A DNA stretch of 64,000 nt from Clostridia bacterium (GTDB lineage: Bacteria; Bacillota; Clostridia; UBA1381; UBA9506). Of this stretch, positions 8,040 to 17,398 are shown one piece after another (position 1 is the stretch's first letter; each line of letters starts with the position of its first letter). The stretch is taken from positions 25,881 to 89,880 of the forward strand of contig JAFQBK010000006.1 in NCBI GenBank assembly GCA_017399695.1, in the 5' to 3' direction. The translations under genes were made by a program, and so were the position numbers. The notes below the pieces were generated by a model. That model saw only the letters and a list, made by a program, of their open reading frames with translations, was not told the origin of the DNA and did no database searches.

Positions 8040-11000
8040 TGCCGAAGAGAGAAGATGTAAAAAAAGTATTGGTTATCGGCTCCGGCCCGATTGTCATCGG
8101 ACAGGCGGCAGAATTTGACTACGCAGGTACACAGGCGTGCCGTGCGCTCAAAGAAGAAGGCTTAGAGGTTGTCTTAATCAACTCCAACCCCGCAACCATC
8201 ATGACGGATAAAATGATGGCGGATAAAATCTATATCGAGCCATTAGTTGCCGATGTGGTGAAAAAGATTATAGAAATTGAAAAACCCGACAGTATCCTCC
8301 CGACCTTAGGCGGCCAGACGGGCTTAAACCTTGCCATGGAGTTGGCAGAGGAAGGCTATCTTGACAAGATGGGTGTAAAGCTTTTGGGAACGGCTACCTC
8401 TGCAATTAAAATGGCAGAAGACCGTCAGGAATTTAAGGACACGATGGAGTCCATCGGTGAGCCGTGTATCGCATCCAAAGTGGTTGATACCTATGAGGAT
8501 GCACTTTCCTTTGCGAAAGAAATTGGTTTTCCGGTCATCGTGCGTCCGGCATATACCCTGGGTGGTACCGGCGGCGGTATCGCATATACCGAGGCTGACC
8601 TTGAGGAAATCGCACCGAACGGGCTTAGACTATCTCGTGTGCATCAGGTACTGATTGAAAAATGTATCTCCGGTTGGAAAGAGATTGAGTTTGAGGTTAT
8701 CCGTGATGCCAAGGGCAACGCAATTACTGTTTGCTCGATGGAAAACATTGACCCTGTCGGTATCCATACGGGTGATTCTATCGTTGTCGCTCCGGCGCAG
8801 ACCCTTTCCACAAAAGAATATCAGATGCTTCGTAATGCATCCTTAAATATCATCAACGCACTCGGCATTGAGGGCGGTTGTAACTGCCAGTTTGCACTGC
8901 ATCCAGACAGCTTAGAGTATGCGGTCATCGAGGTAAATCCGCGTGTGTCTCGTTCATCGGCACTGGCATCCAAAGCAACCGGCTATCCGATTGCAAAGGT
9001 AACCTCTAAAATCGCCATCGGCTACAGCCTTGACGAAATTAAAAATGCCGTTACTGGAACGACTTTCGCTTGCTTTGAGCCGACCATTGACTATGTGGTC
9101 ATTAAGTTCCCGAAATGGCCGTTTGATAAGTTTGTAAAGGCAAAGAGAACGCTCGGCACGCAGATGAAAGCAACCGGCGAAATTATGGCAATTTCCGATT
9201 CCATCGAGGGAGGACTTATGAAATCTGTTCGCTCGCTCGAACTCGGACTTCACAGCTTTGAAATGCCGAAGCTGAAGAATCTGCCGAAGAAAGAAATTGA
9301 AAAACGTCTGTCGGCAGTTGATGATGAGCGTATGTTTGTCATCTGTGAGGCAATCCGCCGTGGTATTTCGCTGGACACCATTCACGAAATTACAATGATT
9401 GATATTTTCTTCTTAGATAAGCTCAAAAATATCGTAGAGATGGAAAACATCTTAAAGGAGGGCAATCTTTCCCGTGGCATTTTAGCCAAGGCAAAGCGTA
9501 TGGGCTTTGTTGATAAGACCATCGCGGCGTTTTCCGGTATGAAAGAAGAGGAAATCAAGGCTCTGCGCAGCCGCTACGGAATCCTTCCGACCTATAAGAA
9601 GGTTGACACCTGTGCAGCGGAGTTTGAGGCAGAAACTCCGTACTACTATTCTACCTATAACCAATTCTCCGAGGCGGCACCGTCTGACAAGAAAAAGATT
9701 TTGGTTATCGGCTCCGGTCCGATTCGTATCGGTCAGGGTATCGAGTTTGACTACTGCTCGGTTCATTCCGTATGGGCATTAAAAGAGGCGGGCTACGAAA
9801 CCATTATTGTAAATAACAATCCCGAAACCGTAAGTACCGACTTCGATACGGCAGACAAGCTCTATTTTGAGCCGCTGACCGCAGAAGATGTACAGAATAT
9901 TGTTGAGATTGAAAAGCCGTATGGCGCACTCGTTCAGTTCGGCGGTCAGACAGCAATCAAGCTGACACAAGCCCTCAAAGATATGGGCGTAAATATCCTC
10001 GGCACCAAAGCAGAAGATGTTGATGCGGCAGAGGACAGAGAACTGTTTGACGAGATTTTGGAAGAGTGCAATATTCCGCGTCCGGCAGGCAGAACGGTAT
10101 TTACGCATCAGGAAGCATTAGAGGCAGCGAATGAGCTTGGCTATCCTGTGTTAGTTCGTCCGTCCTATGTGCTTGGCGGTCAGGGCATGGAAATTGCGTT
10201 TAACGACAATGATGTCAAGGAATTTATGGATATCATTACGCTGATTAAGCAGGAGCATCCGATTCTGGTTGACAAGTATATGATGGGTAAGGAACTTGAG
10301 GTTGATGCTATCTGTGATGGCGAGGATATCTTAATCCCCGGTATTATGGAGCATTTGGAGCGTGCAGGTGTGCACTCCGGCGACTCCATCTCGGTTTATC
10401 CGACACAGACGATTTCCCAAAAGCACAAGGATATTTTGGTTGACTACACGAAGAAGCTTGCCAAGGCACTCCATGTCGTTGGTCTTGTCAACATCCAGTT
10501 CGTGCTTTATGAGGATGAGGTGTATGTCATCGAGGTAAACCCGCGTTCCTCGCGTACCGTACCGTATATCTCCAAGGTAACCAATGTACCGATGGTAGAC
10601 CTTGCAACGCGTTGCGTGCTCGGCGAGAAGTTAAAGGATATGGGTTGCGGAACGGGCTTGCATCCGGAGGGAGACTATGTTGCAGTCAAGGTTCCGGTGT
10701 TCTCGTTTGAAAAGCTTCACGATGTTGATACTTCGCTCGGACCGGAAATGAAATCCACCGGTGAAGTTTTGGGTATCTCCAAGACCTTTGGTGAGGCGCT
10801 TTATAAGGGTCTTTTAGCTGCAGGCTTTAAGATGACAGCTGGCGGAAATGTCTTGATTACCGTCCGTGATAACGATAAGCGGGAGATGCTTGATATTGCC
10901 AAGAATTTTGAAGAAATGGGCTTTAATATTTACGCAACCGCAAACACCGCACATTACTTAAACAATAACTGTGTGGCAACGAGCGTGGTGAAGAAAATCG

Positions 11001-11236
11001 GCGAGGGTAGCCCTGACATTTTAGATTTAATGCAGGCAGGCAAGTTTGATATGGTCATCAATACGCCGACCCGTGGTCGTCAGCCGGGCAGAGACGGATT
11101 TAAGATTCGCCGTAAGACGGTGGAACATTCCATTCCGTGTCTGACTTCGCTCGATACGGCAAACGCTTATATCAAGAGCTTAAAATCGGGCGTATCCAGA
11201 GAAGAACTCAATATGGTTGATTTAAGAGATGTATAA
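8039..11236 (+). CDS. carB: carbamoyl-phosphate synthase large subunit
   Basis: 1065 aa, full length. It makes carbamoyl phosphate from bicarbonate, ammonia and two ATP. There are two homologous ATP-grasp halves: the first opens with VLVIGSGPIVIGQAAEFDYA (residues 10-29), the second with ILVIGSGPIRIGQGIEFDYC (near 551). Both ATP-grasp halves keep ENP/EVNPR-type metal motifs (IEVNPRVSRSSA, IEVNPRSSRTVP). Residues about 935-1065 are the MGS-like allosteric domain. It looks fully functional, in contrast to its degenerate partner CarA. A terminator follows directly, so it ends the pyr operon. Confidence 0.97.
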   Translation: MPKREDVKKVLVIGSGPIVIGQAAEFDYAGTQACRALKEEGLEVVLINSNPATIMTDKMMADKIYIEPLVADVVKKIIEIEKPDSILPTLGGQTGLNLAMELAEEGYLDKMGVKLLGTATSAIKMAEDRQEFKDTMESIGEPCIASKVVDTYEDALSFAKEIGFPVIVRPAYTLGGTGGGIAYTEADLEEIAPNGLRLSRVHQVLIEKCISGWKEIEFEVIRDAKGNAITVCSMENIDPVGIHTGDSIVVAPAQTLSTKEYQMLRNASLNIINALGIEGGCNCQFALHPDSLEYAVIEVNPRVSRSSALASKATGYPIAKVTSKIAIGYSLDEIKNAVTGTTFACFEPTIDYVVIKFPKWPFDKFVKAKRTLGTQMKATGEIMAISDSIEGGLMKSVRSLELGLHSFEMPKLKNLPKKEIEKRLSAVDDERMFVICEAIRRGISLDTIHEITMIDIFFLDKLKNIVEMENILKEGNLSRGILAKAKRMGFVDKTIAAFSGMKEEEIKALRSRYGILPTYKKVDTCAAEFEAETPYYYSTYNQFSEAAPSDKKKILVIGSGPIRIGQGIEFDYCSVHSVWALKEAGYETIIVNNNPETVSTDFDTADKLYFEPLTAEDVQNIVEIEKPYGALVQFGGQTAIKLTQALKDMGVNILGTKAEDVDAAEDRELFDEILEECNIPRPAGRTVFTHQEALEAANELGYPVLVRPSYVLGGQGMEIAFNDNDVKEFMDIITLIKQEHPILVDKYMMGKELEVDAICDGEDILIPGIMEHLERAGVHSGDSISVYPTQTISQKHKDILVDYTKKLAKALHVVGLVNIQFVLYEDEVYVIEVNPRSSRTVPYISKVTNVPMVDLATRCVLGEKLKDMGCGTGLHPEGDYVAVKVPVFSFEKLHDVDTSLGPEMKSTGEVLGISKTFGEALYKGLLAAGFKMTAGGNVLITVRDNDKREMLDIAKNFEEMGFNIYATANTAHYLNNNCVATSVVKKIGEGSPDILDLMQAGKFDMVINTPTRGRQPGRDGFKIRRKTVEHSIPCLTSLDTANAYIKSLKSGVSREELNMVDLRDV

Positions 11237-11240
11237 AGCA

Positions 11241-11279
11241 GAAACGCCGTGGCATTATGCTGCGGCGTTCTATTTTTTT
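11241..11279 (+). terminator. terminator of the pyr operon
   Basis: AACGCCG and CGGCGTT form a 7-bp GC-rich stem around a partly paired loop, followed by a run of T (11273-11279). It lies just after the carB stop. Confidence 0.8.
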
Positions 11280-11290
11280 GCAGAAAAACA

Positions 11291-11319
11291 TAGACTTTCT
11301 TTTGGAAATTTAGTATAAT
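11291..11319 (+). promoter_or_regulatory. promoter of apgM-yitT-pyk unit
   Basis: TAGACT (11291-11296), a 17-bp spacer and TATAAT (11314-11319) lie 32 bp before the apgM start. Confidence 0.7.
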
Positions 11320-11351
11320 AAAAAGAGAATTTTTGGCAAGGAGGCCCTTTT

Positions 11352-12566
11352 ATGAAATATGTAGTATTTTTAGGCGACGGCATGGCGGATGTTCCGTCCT
11401 CTGCTCTGGGTGGAAAAACGCCACTTGAGCTTGCCGATAAGCCGAATATAGATGCGCTCTGCGAGCATGGAATCATCGGTCTTGCAAAGACGATTGATGA
11501 TTCATTATCTCCGGGCAGCGATGTTGCAAACTTAAGCGTTTTGGGCTATGACCCGACTGTGTATTATACCGGTCGTTCGCCCTTAGAGGCGCTCAGCATC
11601 GGCGTTGCACTTTCGGACAATGACGTGACGTTTCGTGCCAATTTGGTAACGGTATCAGACGAATCTGACTACGCGGAAAAAACGATGGTCGATTACAGCT
11701 CGGGCGAAATCACCACCGAAGAGGCAGGCGAGTTGATTGCATACTTAAAAGAACATATGAGCTTTCCGCATATCGAGCTTCACGCAGGCATCAGTTACCG
11801 CCATCTCTTGGTATGGGACGGTGGTTCAACGAATGTCAGCCTGACTCCGCCGCATGATATTTCCGATAAAAAAGTGACCGAATACCTGCCCAAGGGTGAC
11901 GGCGCAGAGACGCTGCTTGCCATTATGAAAAAGAGCCATGAGCTTTTATCCGATCACCCGATTAACAAAGCACGTATTGCGCGTGGTTTAAATCCAGCCA
12001 ATTCGCTTTGGATTTGGGGCGAGGGCAGAAAACCGCAATTAGATTCATTCCGCGAAAAGTACGGTCTTTCAGGCAGTATGATTTCGGCAGTCGATTTATT
12101 AAAGGGCATCGGCAAAGGAACGGGGATGAATGTCGTCGAGGTTCCGGGTGCCACGGGAAATATTGACACCAACTTTGACGGAAAAGCCGAGGCTGCAATC
12201 AATGAATTAAAGAAAGGTCAGGAGTTTATCTATATCCATGTCGAGGCTCCGGACGAATGTGGTCATCACGGCGACGCAGAAGGAAAAATTGAGTCAATTG
12301 GTCTCATTGATAAAAAAATTGTTGGTCCGGTCGTTTCCTACTTAAAGGAAAGCGGAGAAGACTTCCGTATTTTAGTAACGCCTGACCATCCGACACCGCT
12401 TGCGATTAAAACACATTCGCGCGCGGAGGTTCCGTTTGTGATTTATGATAGCGGTGCGAAAGAAGGCTTAGGTCTTTCCTATACCGAGGCAAATGCAAAG
12501 CAGACGGGCATCTATTTAGATAAGGGATATCAGCTGATGCAGTATCTTCTGAATGGGGAAATATAA
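11352..12566 (+). CDS. apgM: cofactor-independent phosphoglycerate mutase, archaeal type
   Basis: 404 aa, start preceded by AAGGAGG. It interconverts 3- and 2-phosphoglycerate without 2,3-BPG. The N-terminus (FLGDGMADVP) and PGSDVANLSVLGYDP (near 55-69) carry the metal and phospho-serine region of the alkaline-phosphatase superfamily. Later motifs are HVEAPDECGHHGD (near 296) and VTPDHPTP (near 340). Length and motifs fit the ApgM family, not GpmI. Pyruvate kinase follows two genes later, so lower glycolysis steps sit together. Confidence 0.93.
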   Translation: MKYVVFLGDGMADVPSSALGGKTPLELADKPNIDALCEHGIIGLAKTIDDSLSPGSDVANLSVLGYDPTVYYTGRSPLEALSIGVALSDNDVTFRANLVTVSDESDYAEKTMVDYSSGEITTEEAGELIAYLKEHMSFPHIELHAGISYRHLLVWDGGSTNVSLTPPHDISDKKVTEYLPKGDGAETLLAIMKKSHELLSDHPINKARIARGLNPANSLWIWGEGRKPQLDSFREKYGLSGSMISAVDLLKGIGKGTGMNVVEVPGATGNIDTNFDGKAEAAINELKKGQEFIYIHVEAPDECGHHGDAEGKIESIGLIDKKIVGPVVSYLKESGEDFRILVTPDHPTPLAIKTHSRAEVPFVIYDSGAKEGLGLSYTEANAKQTGIYLDKGYQLMQYLLNGEI

Positions 12567-12594
12567 AATTTGATGTTATAAGAATGGTGATCGT

Positions 12595-13476
12595 ATGAAA
12601 AAAATCGCTGCCTTGTTTCAACAAATGAGTATCAAGAACATATTGCTTTTGACTTTGGCAGGAATGGTAAATGCCGTAGGAATTACCTTGTTTTTATATC
12701 CTGTTAAGCTGTATGACAGCGGAATTTCCGGAACTTCTATGCTTTTGGCACAGATTACGCCGGAGTATTTGACTCTGTCTATATTCTTGTTGGTTCTTAA
12801 TATTCCGTTGTTTATTTATGGATTAAAAAAGCAGGGCTTGGTATTTACGATATATGCCATTTATACAGTCGTAATTTATTCCATATCCGCCTGGCTGATT
12901 ACGGATATTTTGCCGGTAGATGTGAGCTTTGCCTCGCCTCTTGCCGGAACAGACCTGCTTTTATGCGCGCTCTTTGGCGGTTTGATTTCCGGTATCGGCA
13001 GCGGTCTTGCCATTCGGAATGGCGGCGCAATGGATGGCATTGAGGTTATGGCGGTTATATTTGCCAAGAGAATCGGCATTAGTGTCGGAAGTTTTGTGAT
13101 GACTTATAATGTTTTGCTGTATGTAACCTGCGGTATGATTCTTAGCAGCTGGACATTGCCGCTATATTCCATCATAACCTATATGGCAGGACTTAAGACT
13201 ATCGACTTTATTGTCGAGGGCTTAGACCGTGAAAAATGTGCGATGATTGTAACCGACAAACCGGATGAAATCTGTGCTGTCTTAACTAAGACATTTGAAA
13301 TTGGAATGACGCGTGTGGAGGCAAAGGGCGGCTATTCCGGCAAGGATAAAACAGTGGTATATTTTGTCGTGAACCGATTTCAGGTAACAAAGATGAAGAG
13401 TATCGTTCACGAAATCGACAGTGGCGCTTACATTATTTTGAGTGAGGTTGCGGATATATTTAAGTCGAATCAGTAA
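12595..13476 (+). CDS. YitT/DUF2179 family membrane protein
   Basis: 293 aa. There are five or six hydrophobic segments in residues 15-205 (for example NILLLTLAGMVNAVGITLFLY), then a cytoplasmic C-terminal DUF2179 domain (about 210-290, MIVTDKPDEICAVLT ... GGYSGKDKTVVYFVVNRF). The family occurs widely in Firmicutes and its transport role is not settled. The start has only a weak SD (GGTGATCGT). It lies between apgM and pyk with short gaps and is probably cotranscribed. Confidence 0.88.
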   Translation: MKKIAALFQQMSIKNILLLTLAGMVNAVGITLFLYPVKLYDSGISGTSMLLAQITPEYLTLSIFLLVLNIPLFIYGLKKQGLVFTIYAIYTVVIYSISAWLITDILPVDVSFASPLAGTDLLLCALFGGLISGIGSGLAIRNGGAMDGIEVMAVIFAKRIGISVGSFVMTYNVLLYVTCGMILSSWTLPLYSIITYMAGLKTIDFIVEGLDREKCAMIVTDKPDEICAVLTKTFEIGMTRVEAKGGYSGKDKTVVYFVVNRFQVTKMKSIVHEIDSGAYIILSEVADIFKSNQ

Positions 13477-13510
13477 AATCAGAGGAAAAGTATTTAACGG
13501 AGATGAGAAT

Positions 13511-14926
13511 ATGCGTAAAACGAAAATTATCTGTACGATTGGTCCGGCGTGTGAAAATGAAGAAGTTTTGGAGCAAATGTGTAAAAACGGCATGAATGTC
13601 GCGCGCCTGAACTTTTCACACGGGACGCATGAAGAACATAAAACGAAGATTGATTTGATTAAAAAAGTGCGAGTCAAGCTGGAGCTTCCGATTCCGATTA
13701 TGCTTGACACCAAGGGTCCGGAGTACCGAATTAAGACCTTCGAAAATAAGAAAATCAAGCTTTCTGACGGTGATACCTTTACCTTTACAACGGAAGATAT
13801 TGTTGGAAATCAGGAGCGCGTGTCGGTCAATTATGAGCACTTAACGGAAGATTTGAATATCGGCGATATCGTGATGGTCAATAACGGATTGGTACAGTTT
13901 CGGGTTGATGAAATCGATGGAAAAGATATTCGATGTACTGTTATTGCCGGCGGCGAAATATCTGACCGGAAGAGCATGAATTTCCCAAACAAGGTGCTCA
14001 AGCACGATTATTTGAGCGAGCAGGATAAGGATGACCTCCTGTTTGGTATTGAAAACGGAGTTGACTTCGTTGCGGCGTCTTTTGTTTCGTCGAAAGACGA
14101 TGTCGAGGCAGTCCGCACATTCTTAAATGAAAACGGCGGCAAAGATATTGATATCATTGCTAAAATCGAAAACCGCGCCGGCGTGGACAATATCGATGAA
14201 ATCTGTAAGGTTGCCGACGGAATTATGGTAGCGCGCGGCGACTTGGGCGTAGAAATTCCGTTTGTTGAGGTTCCCTCCGTTCAAAAATTCTTAATCAAAA
14301 AATGCCGTCTGCTCGGCAAGCGTGTCATTACGGCAACCGAAATGCTCGAGTCGATGATTTATAACTCACGACCGACCCGGGCAGAGATTTCCGATGTGGC
14401 AAATGCAGTGTATGACGGCTCGTCCGCAGTAATGTTATCAGGAGAAACTGCCGCAGGAAAATATCCGGCAGAAGCCGTTAAGAATATGGCAGAGATTGCC
14501 GAGTTTACGGAAAAGCACATCGATTATAAAGAGTGGTTTAAATCGACAGATTATAAAATCAATAATGTACTCGATGCCATTTCGCACTCCACCTGTGCGA
14601 TGGCAATTGATGTGGATGCAAAATGTATCGTGGTAAACTCCATTACAGGTATGACGGCACGTATGGTCAGCCGCTTCCGCTCGCCGGCAGACATTATCGG
14701 CGCAACGACGAATGTGCGGGCGTGGAGAAAGCTGAATATGAGCTGGGGCGTCATTCCAATTCTGTGTGAGCAGTATCCCTCTTTGGATATTGTATTCTAT
14801 CAGGCGGAATTGCAGGCAAAAAAATGCCTCGACTTAAAGACAGGCGATCATATCGTTATGACCGGCGGACAGATTAATGGGGTCATCGGAAATACCAATA
14901 CCATTAAGGTTGAAATCATCAAATAA
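13511..14926 (+). CDS. pyk: pyruvate kinase
   Basis: 471 aa from the ATG at 13511 (AACGGAGATG upstream); an upstream extension to 13442 overlaps the YitT gene and is rejected. It makes pyruvate and ATP from phosphoenolpyruvate. Motifs: TKIICTIGPA at the N-terminus, MLDTKGPEYR, DIIAKIENRAGVDNIDEI, MVARGDLGVEIP and ITATEMLESM. It is the short form lacking the extra C-terminal PEP-utiliser domain found in Bacillus Pyk. Confidence 0.97.
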   Translation: MRKTKIICTIGPACENEEVLEQMCKNGMNVARLNFSHGTHEEHKTKIDLIKKVRVKLELPIPIMLDTKGPEYRIKTFENKKIKLSDGDTFTFTTEDIVGNQERVSVNYEHLTEDLNIGDIVMVNNGLVQFRVDEIDGKDIRCTVIAGGEISDRKSMNFPNKVLKHDYLSEQDKDDLLFGIENGVDFVAASFVSSKDDVEAVRTFLNENGGKDIDIIAKIENRAGVDNIDEICKVADGIMVARGDLGVEIPFVEVPSVQKFLIKKCRLLGKRVITATEMLESMIYNSRPTRAEISDVANAVYDGSSAVMLSGETAAGKYPAEAVKNMAEIAEFTEKHIDYKEWFKSTDYKINNVLDAISHSTCAMAIDVDAKCIVVNSITGMTARMVSRFRSPADIIGATTNVRAWRKLNMSWGVIPILCEQYPSLDIVFYQAELQAKKCLDLKTGDHIVMTGGQINGVIGNTNTIKVEIIK

Positions 14927-14956
14927 AAAACAGGGGCAAAATGCCCCTGTTTTTTA
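14925..14956. terminator. bidirectional terminator between pyk and sigE
   Basis: CAGGGGCA and TGCCCCTG (14931-14938 and 14942-14949) pair around AAA, with A-runs before and T-runs after, so it can serve the convergent pyk and sigE transcripts. Confidence 0.9.
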
Positions 14957-14972
14957 TTTGATAAAATGAAGT

Positions 14973-15719
14973 TTATGATTGCACCATCTTGGAGATTTCC
15001 TTTTTCAGTCTTGAAATGATGCGTTTTTCGAGGCGTGATATGTAGGATTGGGAAATGCCCAACAGGTCGGCGACCTCTTTTTGCGTTTTTTCTTTTTGGT
15101 TTTTCAGACCGAATCTTAGTTCCATAATGGCACGCTCGCGGGAGCCAAGCTTTAAGATGGCGGCGCGGAGCAGTTCCCGGTCAACCTGGTCTTCTAAATG
15201 TTTACTGACGTCGTCGCCGTCTGTTCCCAAAACATCAGAAAGCAAAAGTTCATTTCCATCCCAGTCGGTGTTTAATGGCTCATCAATCGAGATTTCTGTT
15301 CGTACATTATGATTTTTCCGAAGAAACATTAAGATTTCGTTCTCGATGCACCGCGAGGCATAAGTGGCGAGCTTGATGTTTTTCCCCGGGTCAAAGGAGT
15401 TGATTGCCTTAATTAAACCAATCGAGCCGATGGAAATCAGGTCCTCGATGGAGACGCCGGTGTTTTCAAACTTCCTTGCAACATAAACGACAAGTCTTAA
15501 ATTTCGTTCTACAAGCGTCTTTTTTACTTCGTAGCTTTCAGGCGTAAGCTGAGCAATTAAGTCTGCCTCTTCTTCGGCAGAGAGGGGAGTGGGAAGAGAT
15601 TCCCCGCCGGTAATATAATAAAATTCGTCGGAATCGTTCATTCGCATCTGTAAAACCGTGAGTCCAACACTATGGTTTTTTGCCAGCTGTATGAGATTTT
15701 TAATGAACTGTGTCACCAT
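14973..15719 (-). CDS. sigE: RNA polymerase sporulation sigma factor SigE
   Basis: 248 aa from the ATG at 15719, which follows GAGGGAG; an upstream ATG at 15743 has no SD and lies within spoIIGA. Region 2 ([38 protein letters not shown]) and region 4 ([35 protein letters not shown]) are complete. An N-terminal stretch of about 25-30 residues before the ITGGESLP region is the likely pro-sequence removed by SpoIIGA. It is the early mother-cell sigma factor and overlaps spoIIGA by 20 bp, the usual spoIIG arrangement. Confidence 0.95.
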   Translation of the reverse strand: MVTQFIKNLIQLAKNHSVGLTVLQMRMNDSDEFYYITGGESLPTPLSAEEEADLIAQLTPESYEVKKTLVERNLRLVVYVARKFENTGVSIEDLISIGSIGLIKAINSFDPGKNIKLATYASRCIENEILMFLRKNHNVRTEISIDEPLNTDWDGNELLLSDVLGTDGDDVSKHLEDQVDRELLRAAILKLGSRERAIMELRFGLKNQKEKTQKEVADLLGISQSYISRLEKRIISRLKKEISKMVQS

Positions 15720-16563
15720 ATTGATTCGCTCCCTCAAAGTCATTTGGCAATAGCAGATGATATCTGCCGCTTTGGTCTAAAATTTTGTTTGTTACAGCAA
15801 CCCAACGCCGGATTTCCGGTGTGTGGTTTCCGTCGGACAGCGTCATCAAAAACGCAGGAAGTGTTTCTTCCCTGCCGATGCCGGAGCAGGTAAAAAAACG
15901 AATGCTTTTTGCAGAAAAAATGGCGGCATCCCGACTGTTTTGTCCTGAAAACAATGGCGAGACGCCTTCCCAGTCTGCGATGCAAACACCGCTTCCCCGG
16001 CTGTCACGTACGAAATTTCCCGTGTCGTAAAGCGCAGGAAGTGTCTTTTGTTTACCATCGTAAGATAGAGTAATTCTTTGCACCGATTTCTTGACGTTTT
16101 GCGCTTTTTTCGCTGTGTGAAAAACGAGCTTCAGCAGGAATGAAAGCAAAGCGACGGAAAGAAAAATAACGCCGGCGGAGACATTTAAAAACAGAGCGTC
16201 TTGCACAAAAAACATCGGCGCACGATTTTGTCCCGGCAGCAGCATCAAAACAAATAAGCAAAGGCCGTAAAGGGACAAAGAGGTAACGTAAAATGTGGCA
16301 AGTTGCTTTATAAAAATTGACCACGTTCGCGCCCGAAATGCCAAAAAAACCATCCAAGCGGCCATGGAAAATGAAAAAAGGATGCTGGACAAAAAGGGCA
16401 TAAAGACGCATACTACGGCGTAAAGCGCGCCCGAAAGTGATGAAAGACTTAGCCTGAGTGGGCGAATGGGGAGCCCTGATATAAGCGCGCAAAGCAAAAG
16501 GAGGATACCGTCAACGAAAAAATTAAAAACAAATAAAATGTCTACATAAACAGTGACGGTCAT
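15700..16563 (-). CDS. spoIIGA: SpoIIGA, pro-sigma-E processing aspartic protease
   Basis: 287 aa with GGAGG before the ATG at 16563. The N-terminal half (residues about 5-155) has five hydrophobic segments; the C-terminal half is a soluble protease domain with [11 protein letters not shown] (near 185), which carries the catalytic Asp of the SpoIIGA family. The protein sits in the septal membrane and, after a forespore signal, cleaves pro-SigE. sigE follows with overlapping ends, and both are under the promoter at 16604-16636. Confidence 0.93.
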   Translation of the reverse strand: MTVTVYVDILFVFNFFVDGILLLLCALISGLPIRPLRLSLSSLSGALYAVVCVFMPFLSSILFSFSMAAWMVFLAFRARTWSIFIKQLATFYVTSLSLYGLCLFVLMLLPGQNRAPMFFVQDALFLNVSAGVIFLSVALLSFLLKLVFHTAKKAQNVKKSVQRITLSYDGKQKTLPALYDTGNFVRDSRGSGVCIADWEGVSPLFSGQNSRDAAIFSAKSIRFFTCSGIGREETLPAFLMTLSDGNHTPEIRRWVAVTNKILDQSGRYHLLLPNDFEGANQYGDTVH

Positions 16564-16603
16564 GTCGATTCCTCCTTGGTGCTAAAAACTTGCCGGTAAG
16601 TTC

Positions 16604-16636
16604 ATTATACCTGCTTAGGTATAAAAAACTTGTCAA
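16604..16636 (-). promoter_or_regulatory. spoIIG promoter with 21-bp spacer
   Basis: On the minus strand TTGACA (16631-16636) and TATAAT (16604-16609) are both perfect but 21 bp apart, too far for ordinary sigma-A use. The Bacillus subtilis spoIIG promoter is known for a similarly long spacer and for dependence on phosphorylated Spo0A. Two Spo0A boxes lie just upstream. Confidence 0.8.
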
Positions 16637-16643
16637 TTTGCCG

Positions 16644-16669
16644 TGTCGAAGAAGAAAAATATTTCGACA
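16644..16669 (-). promoter_or_regulatory. two Spo0A boxes upstream of spoIIGA
   Basis: TGTCGAA at 16644-16650 (plus strand) and its reverse complement TTCGACA at 16663-16669 are exact 7-mer 0A-box cores in opposite orientation. The second extends on the minus strand to TTTTGTCGAAA. They lie 8-33 bp upstream of the -35 of spoIIGA, and within about 35 bp of the -35 of the divergent phosphoribosyltransferase promoter. Confidence 0.75.
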
Positions 16670-16677
16670 AAAACGGA

Positions 16678-16706
16678 TTGTAATTTGAATCAAGGTGTGC
16701 TACAAT
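16678..16706 (+). promoter_or_regulatory. promoter of the phosphoribosyltransferase gene
   Basis: TTGTAA (16678-16683), a 17-bp spacer and TACAAT (16701-16706), 39 bp before the start codon. Confidence 0.65.
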
Positions 16707-16745
16707 GAAACCGTAGCATTACAATGTAATAAAGGAGCGATAGAA

Positions 16746-17306
16746 ATGGATAAGTGTTATACCATAGAAATTGCGGGGGTCAAGAGAGATTTGCCCTTGT
16801 GCCCGCTGAATGAAGATTTATATATTGGTGCTTTTGTTATGTTCGGGGATGTGGAGCTTACGGTAAAAGCGGCAGCGGCACTGCTTAAAAAAGCGCCGGA
16901 ATTTGATGTTTTGATTACTGCTGAATCCAAAGGAATTCCGCTTCTTTATGAAATGGCTCGGCAGTCGGGCAATAATTACTATATTGTTGCAAGAAAAGGT
17001 CCGAAGCTTTATATGAAGAATATCATTACCACGCAGGTTGATTCCATTACCACGGCTCACGTGCAGACGCTCTGTATCGGCTCAGCGGAAGCCGATGCGA
17101 TGAGGGGAAAGCGCGTTTTGGTTGTTGATGATGTTATCAGCACGGGCGAATCGTTAGTGGCACTGGAAACCCTAATCAATCAGGTGGGCGGAAATATTGT
17201 CGGCAAAATGGCGGTTTTAGCAGAGGGTGATGCCATTGGACGCAGTGACATTACATATCTGTCGCCCCTTCCGTTGTTTGATAAAGAGGGTAATCCGATA
17301 AAATAA
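16746..17306 (+). CDS. type-I phosphoribosyltransferase (adenine/xanthine PRTase-like)
   Basis: 186 aa from the ATG at 16746 with AAAGGAG upstream. The PRPP-binding motif VLVVDDVISTGES is near residues 122-134, and VLITAESKGIPL lies where APRT/XPRT proteins have a related motif. It probably salvages a purine base with PRPP, but I cannot fix the base from sequence. The gene stands alone between its own promoter and terminator and diverges from spoIIGA. Confidence 0.8.
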   Translation: MDKCYTIEIAGVKRDLPLCPLNEDLYIGAFVMFGDVELTVKAAAALLKKAPEFDVLITAESKGIPLLYEMARQSGNNYYIVARKGPKLYMKNIITTQVDSITTAHVQTLCIGSAEADAMRGKRVLVVDDVISTGESLVALETLINQVGGNIVGKMAVLAEGDAIGRSDITYLSPLPLFDKEGNPIK

Positions 17307-17313
17307 AAACAAA

Positions 17314-17354
17314 AACGGCGATTGAATTGAAAACAATTCAATCGCCGTTTTTTA
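17314..17354. terminator. bidirectional terminator between the PRTase and rubrerythrin genes
   Basis: A 16-bp perfect stem (17314-17329 with 17334-17349, loop AAAA) is flanked by A- and T-runs and lies between convergent genes. Confidence 0.9.
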
Positions 17355-17398
17355 ATACCGTATTCGTATTTTCTGGTTTTAAGTGACTTTCTCTTCCA

